Assembly: GCF_004803695.1 (NCBI RefSeq)
Contig: NZ_CP039393.1
Coordinates: 2,108,001 to 2,172,000, forward strand
Origin: Muribaculum gordoncarteri
GTDB lineage: Bacteria; Bacteroidota; Bacteroidia; Bacteroidales; Muribaculaceae
Length of the DNA: 64,000 nt
Reading direction: 5' to 3'
A program made the position numbers and the translations under genes. Under the pieces are notes generated by a model that searched no databases, was not told where the DNA came from, and saw only the letters and a list, made by a program, of their open reading frames with translations. This document shows positions 5,231-13,580 of this stretch, piece by piece; positions within the stretch are counted from its first letter, which is position 1; each line of letters opens with the position of its first letter.

Positions 5231-6250
5231 ATGAATCTATTATATTACCCGTATATAAATCTACCTGATACAGAATGGACTATCCGCACCTTGCTCTATC
5301 ACGACAATGTAAGCGCTATTGTGCCGGCTCAATACTTTCATGAACCTGAGCGATATGAACCCTTCATGAGAGAGGCGGTTCAAAATGAGCTGATTACTCC
5401 GGTTAACCCCATGAATGTTCTTGATAATCCGTGGGAGGTTTCAAGAATGTTTGACGAGTACCTGAATCAGAACAAAAGCATATTGAAACGGCGAAGATTA
5501 CCAATTCAAAGAAACGGAATCAGTCACATCCATGCGGGAAAATACTCATTCAGAGAAAATGGGATTCACATGCACGACGACAAACTTAACGATGGCGTTT
5601 TCTATAACCTAATTCAGATGGGATTAGCTGAACAGATCGATGATTATTGGTATGGTGTGGAGCCTAAAACCGCCTATGAACTTATGACTTTTCTTACTTC
5701 AGTAGTTGCCTGCAAAATAGATTATCAACCGGTCACAGATCGGATAACCGGCAAATGTTTTTCTACAATATATGCACAAAACAAAGATGTTGAATTACGG
5801 ACAAGACAATACAAAAGAGATTTAATACTCAAAGAAATGATACCATATCCTAAACAAATAGATTTGACACATCTTAGACGATTTAAGGACAGGCATCATG
5901 ATTTACTTACCGCATTCAGCAATAAGGTAGAGCAAATAGCTCTAAATCCGACAATTACCCCTGAATCACCACTATTCACAATGGTACTTGACGAAATGAA
6001 GGCTGCTAAAGAAGAGCTATCAGCACGAATGAACGAAAGCCATCTTGGGGACATCGTTTTTGGCACAATATGCGGAACCATAGCAGCAGGATTGGGATTC
6101 TTGGCCTCACCCGTATTAGGTGCGATTCCGGGACTGTTAAATGCCATATACTCAGCATGTCGAATTGAGCGCCCGGAAAGCACAATCGATCAAACGGGAT
6201 TAAAATATCTGGCCTTAGTTGACAAAAGATTAAGGCGGAAATCTCGATAA
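5231..6250 (+). CDS. DUF6236 family protein
   Basis: A 339-aa protein with the DUF6236 signature at the N-terminus (LYYPYINLPDTEWTIRTLLY and VSAIVPAQYF). The central part is charged and helical. Near residues 273-305 there is a hydrophobic, glycine- and alanine-rich segment (GTICGTIAAGLGFLASP) that could insert into membrane, followed by a basic C-terminus. The function of the family is unknown to me. The gene stands alone between small transcript B and the second HipA operon in a region of accessory genes. No clear promoter is seen; palindromes upstream (4982-5048 and 5159-5188) suggest regulation. Confidence 0.7.
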   Translation: MNLLYYPYINLPDTEWTIRTLLYHDNVSAIVPAQYFHEPERYEPFMREAVQNELITPVNPMNVLDNPWEVSRMFDEYLNQNKSILKRRRLPIQRNGISHIHAGKYSFRENGIHMHDDKLNDGVFYNLIQMGLAEQIDDYWYGVEPKTAYELMTFLTSVVACKIDYQPVTDRITGKCFSTIYAQNKDVELRTRQYKRDLILKEMIPYPKQIDLTHLRRFKDRHHDLLTAFSNKVEQIALNPTITPESPLFTMVLDEMKAAKEELSARMNESHLGDIVFGTICGTIAAGLGFLASPVLGAIPGLLNAIYSACRIERPESTIDQTGLKYLALVDKRLRRKSR

Positions 6251-6321
6251 TCCCATCCGCCATCAATTTTAGCCCCCGTTCCCTACTCGATTCCGGGTCA
6301 AACGGAAATGTTCGCAATTCT

Positions 6322-6353
6322 ATTGCTCATCTCAGAATTATTGACTACATTTG
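6322..6353 (+). promoter_or_regulatory. Promoter of the two-gene HipB/HipA operon
   Basis: ATTG (6322-6325), 20 nt, TACATTTG (6346-6353). The last four bases of the -7 box form the left edge of the operator 6350-6384. Confidence 0.65.
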
Positions 6354-6384
6354 TATCATAATATTAGCAGTATTATGATACAAA
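6350..6384. promoter_or_regulatory. Perfect 14-bp inverted-repeat operator over the start codon
   Basis: TTTGTATCATAATA (6350-6363), 7 nt, TATTATGATACAAA (6371-6384). It covers the -7 element, the transcription start and the ATG at 6375, so a bound repressor would block initiation directly. The expected ligand is the HTH protein encoded immediately downstream. Confidence 0.75.
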
Positions 6385-6734
6385 ATATTAATAATAACAA
6401 TATATTATCTGTATTAAAAAGTTTTACTCTTGATAATTCAGATGATATAGCCAGAGAAGTTGCTGAAAATTTCCGTAAAAGGCGCGTTGAAAAAAACATT
6501 ACACGACAACACATTTCCGAGCTGTCGGGAGTGCCTTTGTCTACCGTCGCCCGATTTGAGCAAAAGGGGCTTATTGCCTTTGAATCGCTTGTAAAGTTGG
6601 CGATGGCTTTGGGATATGCTTCAGATGTCCGCAATCTATTCGGCAAATCCAAATTTGACACAATGGAAGAGCTTGACATGATTCGCAGCAAAAGTGGCAA
6701 CAAAAGGGCATACGTTAAAAATAAGAAGAAATGA
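6375..6734 (+). CDS. hipB: HipB-like XRE-family repressor/antitoxin
   Basis: A 119-aa protein with a central XRE helix-turn-helix (RQHISELSGVPLSTVARFEQ), an Asn-rich N-terminus and a basic C-terminus (RAYVKNKKK). The start at 6375 is chosen because the longer frame begins with TTG at 6351 inside the -7 box. Its ATG lies within the right arm of a perfect palindrome, consistent with tight autorepression. Its last bases overlap the hipA start (ATGA, 6731-6734). It is longer than the HTH protein of the first system (66 aa) and not closely similar, so the two operons are not recent duplicates. Antitoxin role inferred from gene order. Confidence 0.8.
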   Translation: MIQNINNNNILSVLKSFTLDNSDDIAREVAENFRKRRVEKNITRQHISELSGVPLSTVARFEQKGLIAFESLVKLAMALGYASDVRNLFGKSKFDTMEELDMIRSKSGNKRAYVKNKKK

Positions 6735-7858
6735 GAAAAACCGAAAAGCTTAAAGTAATGTTTCGCGGACAGACGGTGGGCACATTGTCGCTTACGCCCG
6801 ACAATCGTCTGAATGTCTTCGAGTACGACAAATCATGGATTGCCGACGGTTTTAGCATATCTCCACTTGAACTGCCGCTAAAGCCGGGTGTATTCATCGC
6901 CAAGCCCCAGCCGTTTTACGGTAATTTCGGCATTTTTGAGGATAGCCTTCCCGACGGATACGGCCGCTATCTTCTTCACAAGGCATTGCTGCGAAAAGGG
7001 GTCAACGATTCCGATTTGTCATCATTGGACCGGCTCGCAATTGTAGGCGACAACGGCATGGGCGCACTCACCTATTCACCTTCAATTAATATTGAACCTA
7101 AGGAACCTATAACCGATTTCGACCGACTTCAACAAACGGCCCTCGAAGTGCTCAAAGAGCAACAGGATAGCGATGCCGGACTGTTGCTCTACAATAGCGG
7201 AAACAGCGGTGGCGCTCGCCCGAAAGCGGTATTTTCGGATTCCGAAGGGCACTGGATTATCAAATTCAGACATACATACGACCCGACAGATAAAGGGCTT
7301 CAAGAGTATCGATATAACAAAATCGCTCAAAAATGCGGAATTATAGTACCTGATTTCCGCCTCGTTAACGGACGATATTTCGCATCTCGACGGTTCGACA
7401 TCGACAGTGAAGGAAATCGCCTTCACACTGCAACAGCAGGAGGACTGTTGTGCATATCACTTCGTGAACCGTTTATGGATTACTCAAATCTTCTTGCACT
7501 TACCGGCTACCTGACTCAAAACCGTGAAGATGTGGAGCAAATGTATCGCCGTATGCTGTTCAATTATCTCACCGACAATAAAGACGATCATTGCAAGAAT
7601 TTCAGTTTTTATGTGGCCAAGGATTCCGATACAAAAGCATGGCAATGGCGGCTTGCACCGGCCTACGACCTCACGCTATGCACCGAAGGATATAACGGCG
7701 AGCACGCAACCTCAGTCAACGGCACAGGCCAGCCACGATTGTCAGATTTTATCGCAGTTGGCACAAAAATCAAGCTACCGGAGCCCCGATGCCGTGAAAT
7801 TATAGATGAAGTTCATTCCTGCTGTCGCGACTTAATTCGCTACAACATACCAACATAG
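6731..7858 (+). CDS. hipA: HipA-family serine/threonine kinase toxin
   Basis: A 375-aa single-chain HipA-type kinase: N-terminal subdomain (1-115, including FGIFEDSLPDGYGR), glycine-rich loop SGGARPKA (159-166), ATP lysine in WIIKF (Lys178), catalytic NKDDHCKN (283-290, Asp285) and metal-binding Asp312 in APAYDL. Unlike the first system in the window, the N-terminal subdomain is fused here, so this is an ordinary two-gene HipBA-type module. It is translationally coupled to the HTH gene. It is shorter than E. coli HipA (440 aa), and the substrate cannot be predicted. All catalytic positions appear intact. Confidence 0.85.
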   Translation: MRKTEKLKVMFRGQTVGTLSLTPDNRLNVFEYDKSWIADGFSISPLELPLKPGVFIAKPQPFYGNFGIFEDSLPDGYGRYLLHKALLRKGVNDSDLSSLDRLAIVGDNGMGALTYSPSINIEPKEPITDFDRLQQTALEVLKEQQDSDAGLLLYNSGNSGGARPKAVFSDSEGHWIIKFRHTYDPTDKGLQEYRYNKIAQKCGIIVPDFRLVNGRYFASRRFDIDSEGNRLHTATAGGLLCISLREPFMDYSNLLALTGYLTQNREDVEQMYRRMLFNYLTDNKDDHCKNFSFYVAKDSDTKAWQWRLAPAYDLTLCTEGYNGEHATSVNGTGQPRLSDFIAVGTKIKLPEPRCREIIDEVHSCCRDLIRYNIPT

Positions 7859-7910
7859 CGAAATAGCCCATCCGGCACATCAATTGAATCCAATTTTAAT
7901 TAATACTATC

Positions 7911-8819
7911 ATGATACTTGATTCAGACACAAATGTCATCTATTTTTCAGAACTCGTACTTAATATACTCGGTGGTTTAGGAATAGTAACCCGAATTCGT
8001 GAAAATAACATTTCTGTTAAATTCATTCCTGCCACAGTAGATATATGGGCTCGCGATTATATGCCGATACAGATTGACGATCAAAAGTTTATCGGTTATG
8101 AATATTGCCCCGATTACCTCTACCCCAATTTTTCCTCAAGGATAACCAATCAAGCAAGAGTCTGTGACAAAATGGGATTTGATACTTTTGCAAGCGGCCT
8201 GATTATTGACGGAGGGAATGTTGTCAAGACATCAAAAGGCATTATTATGGTTGATAAAGTCTTTAATGAAAACAGTCATTTATCACGGATAGAACTTATC
8301 AACCAACTTGAAACAGCCTTTCAATCCGAAATCATATTCCTTCCATGGGATCGCAGCGAATATTATGGCCATGCCGACGGCATTGTCAGAGAAATATTCG
8401 ACGGGACTGTCCTGTTAACCAACTACCATCGTTATTCTAAGAAATATTCCTTACAATTTGAACAAATTCTTAGTAGATATTTCGATGTAAAAATACTCGA
8501 CTTTAATGTCGAGAAGCAACATAAGCATAATTGGTGCTATATCAATTTTCTTCGTATCGGCAATACAATATTTCTGCCGCAACTCACACCAATGCGCCCT
8601 TCTATAAATAGAGAATGCACCGGTGATGATGTTACCGCCGACAAAACCGAATATATACCTTCAGAAAAAATCGTCGAAGAAGATGCACAAGCCGTAGAAC
8701 AATTCCGATATTATATGCCTGATTGTCAGATAATCCCCATATCATGTCCTCAGATTGTCAAAGAAGGCGGCGCACTAAACTGTATTTCATGGAATATAAA
8801 AGCTCCTAAACTGCCTTAA
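7911..8819 (+). CDS. Agmatine deiminase / peptidyl-arginine deiminase family protein
   Basis: A 302-aa guanidino-group-modifying enzyme of the agmatine/Porphyromonas-type arginine deiminase family. Family landmarks are WARDYMP (residues 45-51), DGGN (100-103), HADG (154-157) with the catalytic His, and a C-terminal GGALNCISWN with the catalytic Cys291. It would hydrolyse agmatine or a related guanidino compound to a citrulline-like product and ammonia. The ATG at 7911 is preferred over a TTG at 7884. It lies 52 nt after hipA in the same direction and converges with the next gene, overlapping it by 14 nt. No polyamine-pathway partner is adjacent, so the substrate is uncertain. Confidence 0.75.
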   Translation: MILDSDTNVIYFSELVLNILGGLGIVTRIRENNISVKFIPATVDIWARDYMPIQIDDQKFIGYEYCPDYLYPNFSSRITNQARVCDKMGFDTFASGLIIDGGNVVKTSKGIIMVDKVFNENSHLSRIELINQLETAFQSEIIFLPWDRSEYYGHADGIVREIFDGTVLLTNYHRYSKKYSLQFEQILSRYFDVKILDFNVEKQHKHNWCYINFLRIGNTIFLPQLTPMRPSINRECTGDDVTADKTEYIPSEKIVEEDAQAVEQFRYYMPDCQIIPISCPQIVKEGGALNCISWNIKAPKLP

Positions 8820-9426
8820 ATCTATATTCATTGTCAAACACAGCTTTAGCCATATCCGCAGTAGATGTCTTAAGGTTAACTCTGTCAATTTCAGGCAGGC
8901 GTTTTATCCATTCCTCAATCTTGTCTTCACGTGTCTTACCATTTGGAACAGTTATCCACCTTGGAAGTTTCGTTATATTTTTTCCAAATGAATCGTCACA
9001 CTCAACAATATGCGGATAAGAATCCGGTGTAGGATTAAATGCGTCAAAATGATCCCAAAGAGTATACACACATTTCAACGGACCGATTATAGGTTGCGCA
9101 CCGGCCTTATGTTCGCATATTCCTCGAATCAGAATTCCGCCAAACACAATGTCATCACTTTTAAAGCTCAAATCCACACCACTTTGGTGGAAAAACCATT
9201 GTCCGCCATTTTCAAAAATCCTAGGATAGGCTATTACATCGGGATGCGTTGGAGAAAATAAATAAAATTCAATCTCGGTAATTTCATATAGCCTTTCGTT
9301 CTTGGCGATTAGCACATGGTTCAATAATATATCTGCAATTGACTGAAAAAACGCTCCGTAATCTTCGGGTTCATTGAAGCCAAGCAAATCCAGTTTGTCT
9401 TTTAGCTGTTCAATATAATTCTTCAT
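8806..9426 (-). CDS. Hypothetical protein, 206 aa
   Basis: A soluble 206-aa protein with no signal peptide. Blocks such as YEITEIEFYLFSPTHPD, GGQWFFHQSGVDLSF and FGGILIRGICEHKAG look like a compact β-rich fold, and the order faintly resembles DNA-3-methyladenine glycosylase-like proteins, but I cannot assign the family. The 3' end overlaps the convergent deiminase gene by 14 nt. It lies downstream of the ferredoxin pair on the same strand with no obvious coupling. Confidence 0.65.
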   Translation of the reverse strand: MKNYIEQLKDKLDLLGFNEPEDYGAFFQSIADILLNHVLIAKNERLYEITEIEFYLFSPTHPDVIAYPRIFENGGQWFFHQSGVDLSFKSDDIVFGGILIRGICEHKAGAQPIIGPLKCVYTLWDHFDAFNPTPDSYPHIVECDDSFGKNITKLPRWITVPNGKTREDKIEEWIKRLPEIDRVNLKTSTADMAKAVFDNEYRFKAV

Positions 9427-9463
9427 AATCAGTTTTTATTGCAAATATAAGAAATCTTCGGCA

Positions 9464-9649
9464 TTATACCCGCCTATTCTGCATGGCCTTCTTGGGGCAG
9501 GAGCGCACACATTTTCCACACTCAATACATTTGTCATGGTCTACTATCGGGTAGCCGTCGTCACCTTGCGTTATGGCACCCACCGGGCAAATACGTATTA
9601 GCGGACACACATGATCATGCGGACACAGCTTTCTATCAACTTCTATCAT
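9464..9649 (-). CDS. Small 4Fe-4S dicluster-type ferredoxin
   Basis: A 61-aa iron-sulfur protein. The C-terminal motif CIECGKCVRSCP is a classic 4Fe-4S ligand set, and the N-terminal half has a degenerate second set (CPHDHVCPLIRICP). The start at 9649 is chosen because its ATG overlaps the stop of the upstream polyferredoxin gene (ATGA, 9646-9649) and places the protein at normal ferredoxin length; the longer frame from 9718 would overlap by 70 nt. It probably passes electrons to or from the membrane protein encoded just upstream. Confidence 0.75.
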   Translation of the reverse strand: MIEVDRKLCPHDHVCPLIRICPVGAITQGDDGYPIVDHDKCIECGKCVRSCPKKAMQNRRV

Positions 9650-10362
9650 TGGTTTATAATGGTTTGAGGTTTGATTTTCATTATCTTCAACGGGCATGAA
9701 ACGACACATTTGCCACATTTTATACAGTCGGCATTAAGGTAGCCCACCGCTTCTCCCCGGCTGTCGTAGGGAGTGAGCTGCATAGGGCACACTCTCGCGC
9801 AACTCTTGCACTTCATCTGACACGACGCATCCACATTAACGCTTGTGAAAGCCTTTGGCAACGGAGTCTTCTTCGGCGTAACCCATGATGAAAGAGTACC
9901 CATCGGACAGAACGAACACCATGTGCGCGGCGCATAGATAAACGACAATGTAACTCCTACAATCGTGGTGACAAGAATGATGGTCCAGAAAACTCGTCCT
10001 ATGGCGTTCCAGTCGCCCCAAGCAAAATACATCTGCACGCCAAACATGGTGAAGATAAAAAGCACCATGAAAATACGGAATTGCCGAGTGCGAACAAATG
10101 CTGGGATAGGCTTGTGGGGTGAATATTTAGCCAGCAGCCTGTCATACATATTCCCTCTGGGACAGGCGTTTCCACACCACCATCGACCGCGACTCACCGC
10201 GAAAGCCACCGGAGCGATCATGCACACCAACGCCAACAATCCTATCACCGGATAGAAATATCCTATCGCAAGATATGCCAACAATATCCAATATAATGAA
10301 TACCCTTTAGTCGGGAAATATCGGTGAAATCTCTTCTTTTTCGTGATTACTTCTGTTTTCAT
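9646..10362 (-). CDS. Membrane 4Fe-4S polyferredoxin (NapH/YccM-like)
   Basis: A 238-aa membrane iron-sulfur protein with three to four hydrophobic helices (about 22-58, 95-112, 120-143). Two CxxxCP motifs face the membrane domain (CGNACPRG and CSFCPMG), as in NapH-like proteins, and two 4Fe-4S ferredoxin motifs follow at the C-terminus (CKSCARVCP and CIKCGKCVVSCP). It likely moves electrons between a quinone pool and a soluble ferredoxin. It overlaps the small ferredoxin gene and is divergent from the OxyR-type regulator with 71 bp between starts, a typical regulator/target arrangement. Its promoter leaves almost no leader. Confidence 0.8.
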   Translation of the reverse strand: MKTEVITKKKRFHRYFPTKGYSLYWILLAYLAIGYFYPVIGLLALVCMIAPVAFAVSRGRWWCGNACPRGNMYDRLLAKYSPHKPIPAFVRTRQFRIFMVLFIFTMFGVQMYFAWGDWNAIGRVFWTIILVTTIVGVTLSFIYAPRTWCSFCPMGTLSSWVTPKKTPLPKAFTSVNVDASCQMKCKSCARVCPMQLTPYDSRGEAVGYLNADCIKCGKCVVSCPLKIMKIKPQTIINQ

Positions 10363-10366
10363 GTTG

Positions 10367-10398
10367 CAAAATTACTGCCGCCGCGATAGACCGACAAC
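10367..10398 (-). promoter_or_regulatory. Promoter of the polyferredoxin operon
   Basis: On the minus strand, GTTG (10398-10395), 20 nt, TAATTTTG (10374-10367). The start site should fall within a few bases of the ATG at 10362, implying a leaderless or nearly leaderless mRNA. An ATAG...CTAT inverted pair (10385-10388, 10408-10411) lies in the same intergenic space and may bind the divergent regulator. Confidence 0.55.
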
Positions 10399-10433
10399 AG
10401 ATTTTGGCTATCTTTGCATTGAATTTATCTATC

Positions 10434-11357
10434 ATGACACTACAGCAGCTAAAATACATCATCGCCATCGACCGCCATCGCAGCTTTGCGAAAGCAGCCG
10501 CCGAACTCGACATCACACAACCCACATTGAGTGCCCTGCTCCTAAAACTGGAAGAGGAGCTCGGTGTAAAAATATTCGAGCGAAGCAATCGAAGCGTTGT
10601 CCCCACCTCCATTGGCCGGATTATACTTCTTCAGGCACAGACAGCAATAAGCGAAGCCGACCGAATCGAAGAAATTGTCGCCGAACAAAAAGGAGCGGTT
10701 TCCGGGCCGTTATCAATCGGCATAGGGCCAACGATAGCACCTTACCTAATGCCTTGGTTCATTAAGAAATATACCGATGCCCATTCCGAAGTCAAACTCT
10801 CCATAAACGAGATGAAAGGTGATGCCATAATTGAGGCTCTCCGCTTTGGCAATATTGACATAGGAATAGCCATGAGCGGCCACGCCGTGACAGGAGTCAA
10901 GGAAATACCGCTATATACCGAGTCGTTCTTCGTATATATGGCCAAAGACTGCCTCATGAAGCAGCCGGCATTCAATCCGGCCGATCTCGTTCACGAAAAG
11001 ATGTGGATCATGAAGGAATCACAATGTATGCGCGAAAGCACGTTCAGCTTCTGCAAGGCACGCAGTATCGGACGACACATCTATGAAGCCGGAAGCATCG
11101 AAACCCTTATACGCATCGTCGACATCAACGGCGGTTTTACTATAATCCCGGAAATGCACCTCCCCTTTCTGTCGGAATCGCAAAGGGAGAATGTGCGACC
11201 TATCGAAGGCCGATTTGTTTCAAAGCGAAGTATTTCGATATACCTTAGAGCTGATTTCATTCGCCTGAACATGCTGAAAAGCGTCATTCACGCATTACAG
11301 TCGATCATCCCCAAAAAGATGATCAGTCCTGAATTGTCGCAACTCTCCACCACATAA
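10434..11357 (+). CDS. oxyR: OxyR-type LysR-family peroxide sensor/regulator
   Basis: A 307-aa LysR-family regulator with an N-terminal winged HTH (SFAKAAAELDITQPTLSALL) and a periplasmic-binding-protein-like effector domain. Two cysteines, Cys198 and Cys207 in SQCMRESTFSFCKA, have the C-X8-C spacing of the OxyR disulfide switch (Cys199/Cys208 in E. coli), so peroxide sensing is likely. The start at 10434 (MTLQQLKYIIAID) is typical of the family; the longer frame begins within the promoter. A TATCTTTG box at 10409-10416 is a likely -7 element. Divergent from the iron-sulfur operon, which it may control. Confidence 0.85.
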   Translation: MTLQQLKYIIAIDRHRSFAKAAAELDITQPTLSALLLKLEEELGVKIFERSNRSVVPTSIGRIILLQAQTAISEADRIEEIVAEQKGAVSGPLSIGIGPTIAPYLMPWFIKKYTDAHSEVKLSINEMKGDAIIEALRFGNIDIGIAMSGHAVTGVKEIPLYTESFFVYMAKDCLMKQPAFNPADLVHEKMWIMKESQCMRESTFSFCKARSIGRHIYEAGSIETLIRIVDINGGFTIIPEMHLPFLSESQRENVRPIEGRFVSKRSISIYLRADFIRLNMLKSVIHALQSIIPKKMISPELSQLSTT

Positions 11358-11454
11358 TCCGCTATATATCAATAGTTCAAATTCTCAAAAAGCATCTACA
11401 TCATCCAATTTGCAACATAATCTCGAGCTAAAAAATAAGCCGACAAAAAATAAA

Positions 11455-11486
11455 TTTGCTCAATAATTAAGTTTTTGGCATCTTTG
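11455..11486 (+). promoter_or_regulatory. Promoter of a short unit interrupted by the IS element
   Basis: TTTG (11455-11458), 20 nt, CATCTTTG (11479-11486; first base deviates from consensus). TTTTGGCATCTTTGCATTG here matches the -7 region of the oxyR promoter except for one missing T. It is followed by an inverted repeat (11497-11505 with 11524-11532) and then the IS. Confidence 0.5.
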
Positions 11487-11541
11487 CATTGTGGATTTGT
11501 ATTAGACGATAAAATTTCATTTCCTAATACAACCCTAAAAT

Positions 11542-13240
11542 AGGGATACTCAGTTAATTGCCAACTAATTGTTTGCCAAAGTCGTAGATATTTTGTAACT
11601 TTACAATGAACCCCCGATGGACCCATCACGGGCTTATTCGGGGGTAATTCTTAAAATAATTGTACGTGAAGTTACGAAAAATATCCGAGATTACGGCCAC
11701 GTTGCCGTTTACCGAGTTCGATTTCATGCAAAAATATCGCGAGAGTTTTGCCGTAAGCGAGCTCGGGCGCATCCATGCGCAATTGCCATTGAAAGAACTG
11801 GCAGAGAAAATCCGTTCGCATTTTCCCAAAACGCATCCTCAGGGCAACACTCCGATGTTCCCGCCGGAGGGAGAGGTGGCGCTGATGTTTCTCAAGCCAT
11901 ATACCGGACAGTCGGATGACGGCCTGATCGAGATGCTCAACGGCAGTATACACATACAGATGTTCTGCGGGGTGCTCATAGATCCGGCCAACCCCATAAA
12001 GAACGGCAAGATAGTCAGTGCTATCCGTCAGCGTATAGCCGGAGCTCTTGATATCAAAGAACTACAGAAATTGCTGTATGACAAGTGGGGCGGTTTGTTA
12101 AAAGACAAGAACCTGTGCCTGACCGACGCCACCTGTTACGAGAGCCATCTGCGATTCCCGACAGATGTAAAGCTGTTGTGGGAATGCTGCGAGTGGATTC
12201 AATCACTTATAAAAAAGACCTGCAAGGCGTTGAAGGAACGGTTGCCACGCAACAAGTATCGTGATATTGACCGCGACAGACTCACCTATGCCAAGCATCG
12301 CAAGCACACCAGGGCGGCAACCGCCAAACTCCGCCGTCGATTGCTCGGCCTGCTTTCCAAACAGATAGGTCAATGGAACAGAATCTGCAAGATACACACC
12401 GTTGACATCACGCTCACCGCAGAGCAAAGCAAGCGTCTCAGTGCATTAAAAGAGGTGTATCGCCAGCAGAGCGCACTTGCTCAGAAAAAGGAGGTGAAAC
12501 ACCGTATCGTCAGCATAGACCGTCCGTACATCCGTCCTATTGTCAGAGGCAAGGAGAACAAGCGAGTGGAGTTCGGAGTCAAGGTCAACAACATCCAGAT
12601 TGACGGAATTTCATTCATCGAACACCATTCCTTCGAAGCCTTCAACGAGGGCGTGAGATTACAGGAGTGTATTGAATATCAACAGGAACTGACCGGTATC
12701 AAAGTGACCAGGGTAGGGGCAGACACCATCTATGCCAACAACGACAACCGGCGGTATTGCACCGAAAACGGCATGACGACCTGTTTTGTCCGCAAAGGCC
12801 CGAAGCCCAAGGATGAAGATGCTGACATAAGCACAGCCCGACGAATAATCGGGACACTGCGCTCTACCGCCATGGAGGGCAGTTTCGGTAATCAGAAACA
12901 ACACTACAGCGTTGGCCGGATAGCGGCACGCAACTCCCGCAGCGAAACCCTGCTGCTCTTTTTCGGCATCCACATGGCAAACGCCGCAACACTTGCCGCC
13001 CGACAACTCGCCATCGAAGAAAAAGAGAAGCAGTTACAAAAACAGCGAGCGTGAAAAATCATACTGTCATCTCATCTCCGAAGCACATCGGAGGCGAATC
13101 AGTGTATCCCTATTTGTCCGAAATGTCATATTTTATCGCCGAGAATTGAAAATTTGCCCTCATAATCAAAACAGCACCGCCATAGGGCGACCACGCTCCA
13201 TTTTCAGCTTGATAAATCAAGCCATTAACTGAATATCCCT
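11542..13240 (+). mobile_element. IS5-like insertion sequence, complete, 1,699 bp
   Basis: Imperfect terminal inverted repeats: left AGGGATACTCAGTTAATTGC; right, read inward, AGGGATATTCAGTTAATGGC (18 of 20). A 5-bp target duplication AAAAT flanks it (11537-11541 and 13241-13245). One transposase gene fills the element. Intact ends, a clean duplication and an intact frame point to a recent insertion. Confidence 0.85.
11660..13054 (+). CDS. IS5-family (InsH-like, DDE) transposase
   Basis: A 464-aa DDE transposase. The N-terminal DUF772/InsH-type domain (PEGEVALMFLKPYTGQSDDG) is followed by a catalytic core with Asp in CLTDATCYE, Asp in RVGADTIYANNDN and Glu in MEGSFGNQKQHYS, and a C-terminal Lys/Gln-rich tail. 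Length and domain order fit IS5-group transposases of Bacteroidetes. ATG at 11660 gives MYVKLRKIS; a downstream Met (MQKYRE, residue 23) is a possible alternative start. The gene lies inside matched inverted repeats and is probably functional. Confidence 0.85.
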   Translation: MYVKLRKISEITATLPFTEFDFMQKYRESFAVSELGRIHAQLPLKELAEKIRSHFPKTHPQGNTPMFPPEGEVALMFLKPYTGQSDDGLIEMLNGSIHIQMFCGVLIDPANPIKNGKIVSAIRQRIAGALDIKELQKLLYDKWGGLLKDKNLCLTDATCYESHLRFPTDVKLLWECCEWIQSLIKKTCKALKERLPRNKYRDIDRDRLTYAKHRKHTRAATAKLRRRLLGLLSKQIGQWNRICKIHTVDITLTAEQSKRLSALKEVYRQQSALAQKKEVKHRIVSIDRPYIRPIVRGKENKRVEFGVKVNNIQIDGISFIEHHSFEAFNEGVRLQECIEYQQELTGIKVTRVGADTIYANNDNRRYCTENGMTTCFVRKGPKPKDEDADISTARRIIGTLRSTAMEGSFGNQKQHYSVGRIAARNSRSETLLLFFGIHMANAATLAARQLAIEEKEKQLQKQRA

Positions 13241-13295
13241 AAAATAATAAATCTGACATAAAATACAAGACAAAACGAAAAACACACAATATATA

Positions 13296-13333
13296 TAGTC
13301 CGGCCCATGTCACAGTTGGCATGGGCCGGACTA
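13296..13333 (+). terminator. Orphan strong terminator right of the IS
   Basis: A 14-bp perfect stem, TAGTCCGGCCCATG (13296-13309) with CATGGGCCGGACTA (13320-13333), then CTTTTTC. There is no gene between the IS end (13240) and this hairpin, so it probably terminated the unit whose promoter lies at 11455-11486 before the IS inserted. 13334-13580 holds only the next promoter region (TAATTTTG at 13449-13456). Confidence 0.8.
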
Positions 13334-13580
13334 CTTTTTCAACCCACCGAAACCTAAATGCACCCCTCATCAGGCCCATAAAGCGATTTTGATTGAAAAA
13401 CCGCTCCACAAAGATTAAATTTTATACTCCTTTATAGGAAATATTCACTAATTTTGTAAAATAGTAATTATGCTTCTTAGTGTCTTCGTTATTATGTGGA
13501 AAAAGTCTTGCCATGACAATGAATAATTTCGGGGATACCTATATATTATTTATTAACTTTATTAACAACCAAGTATCCTA

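Noticed and set aside
9464-9718. Longer 84-aa version of the small ferredoxin
   Set aside because: The extra N-terminus is the out-of-frame end of the upstream polyferredoxin gene; the ATGA overlap at 9646-9649 gives a better start.
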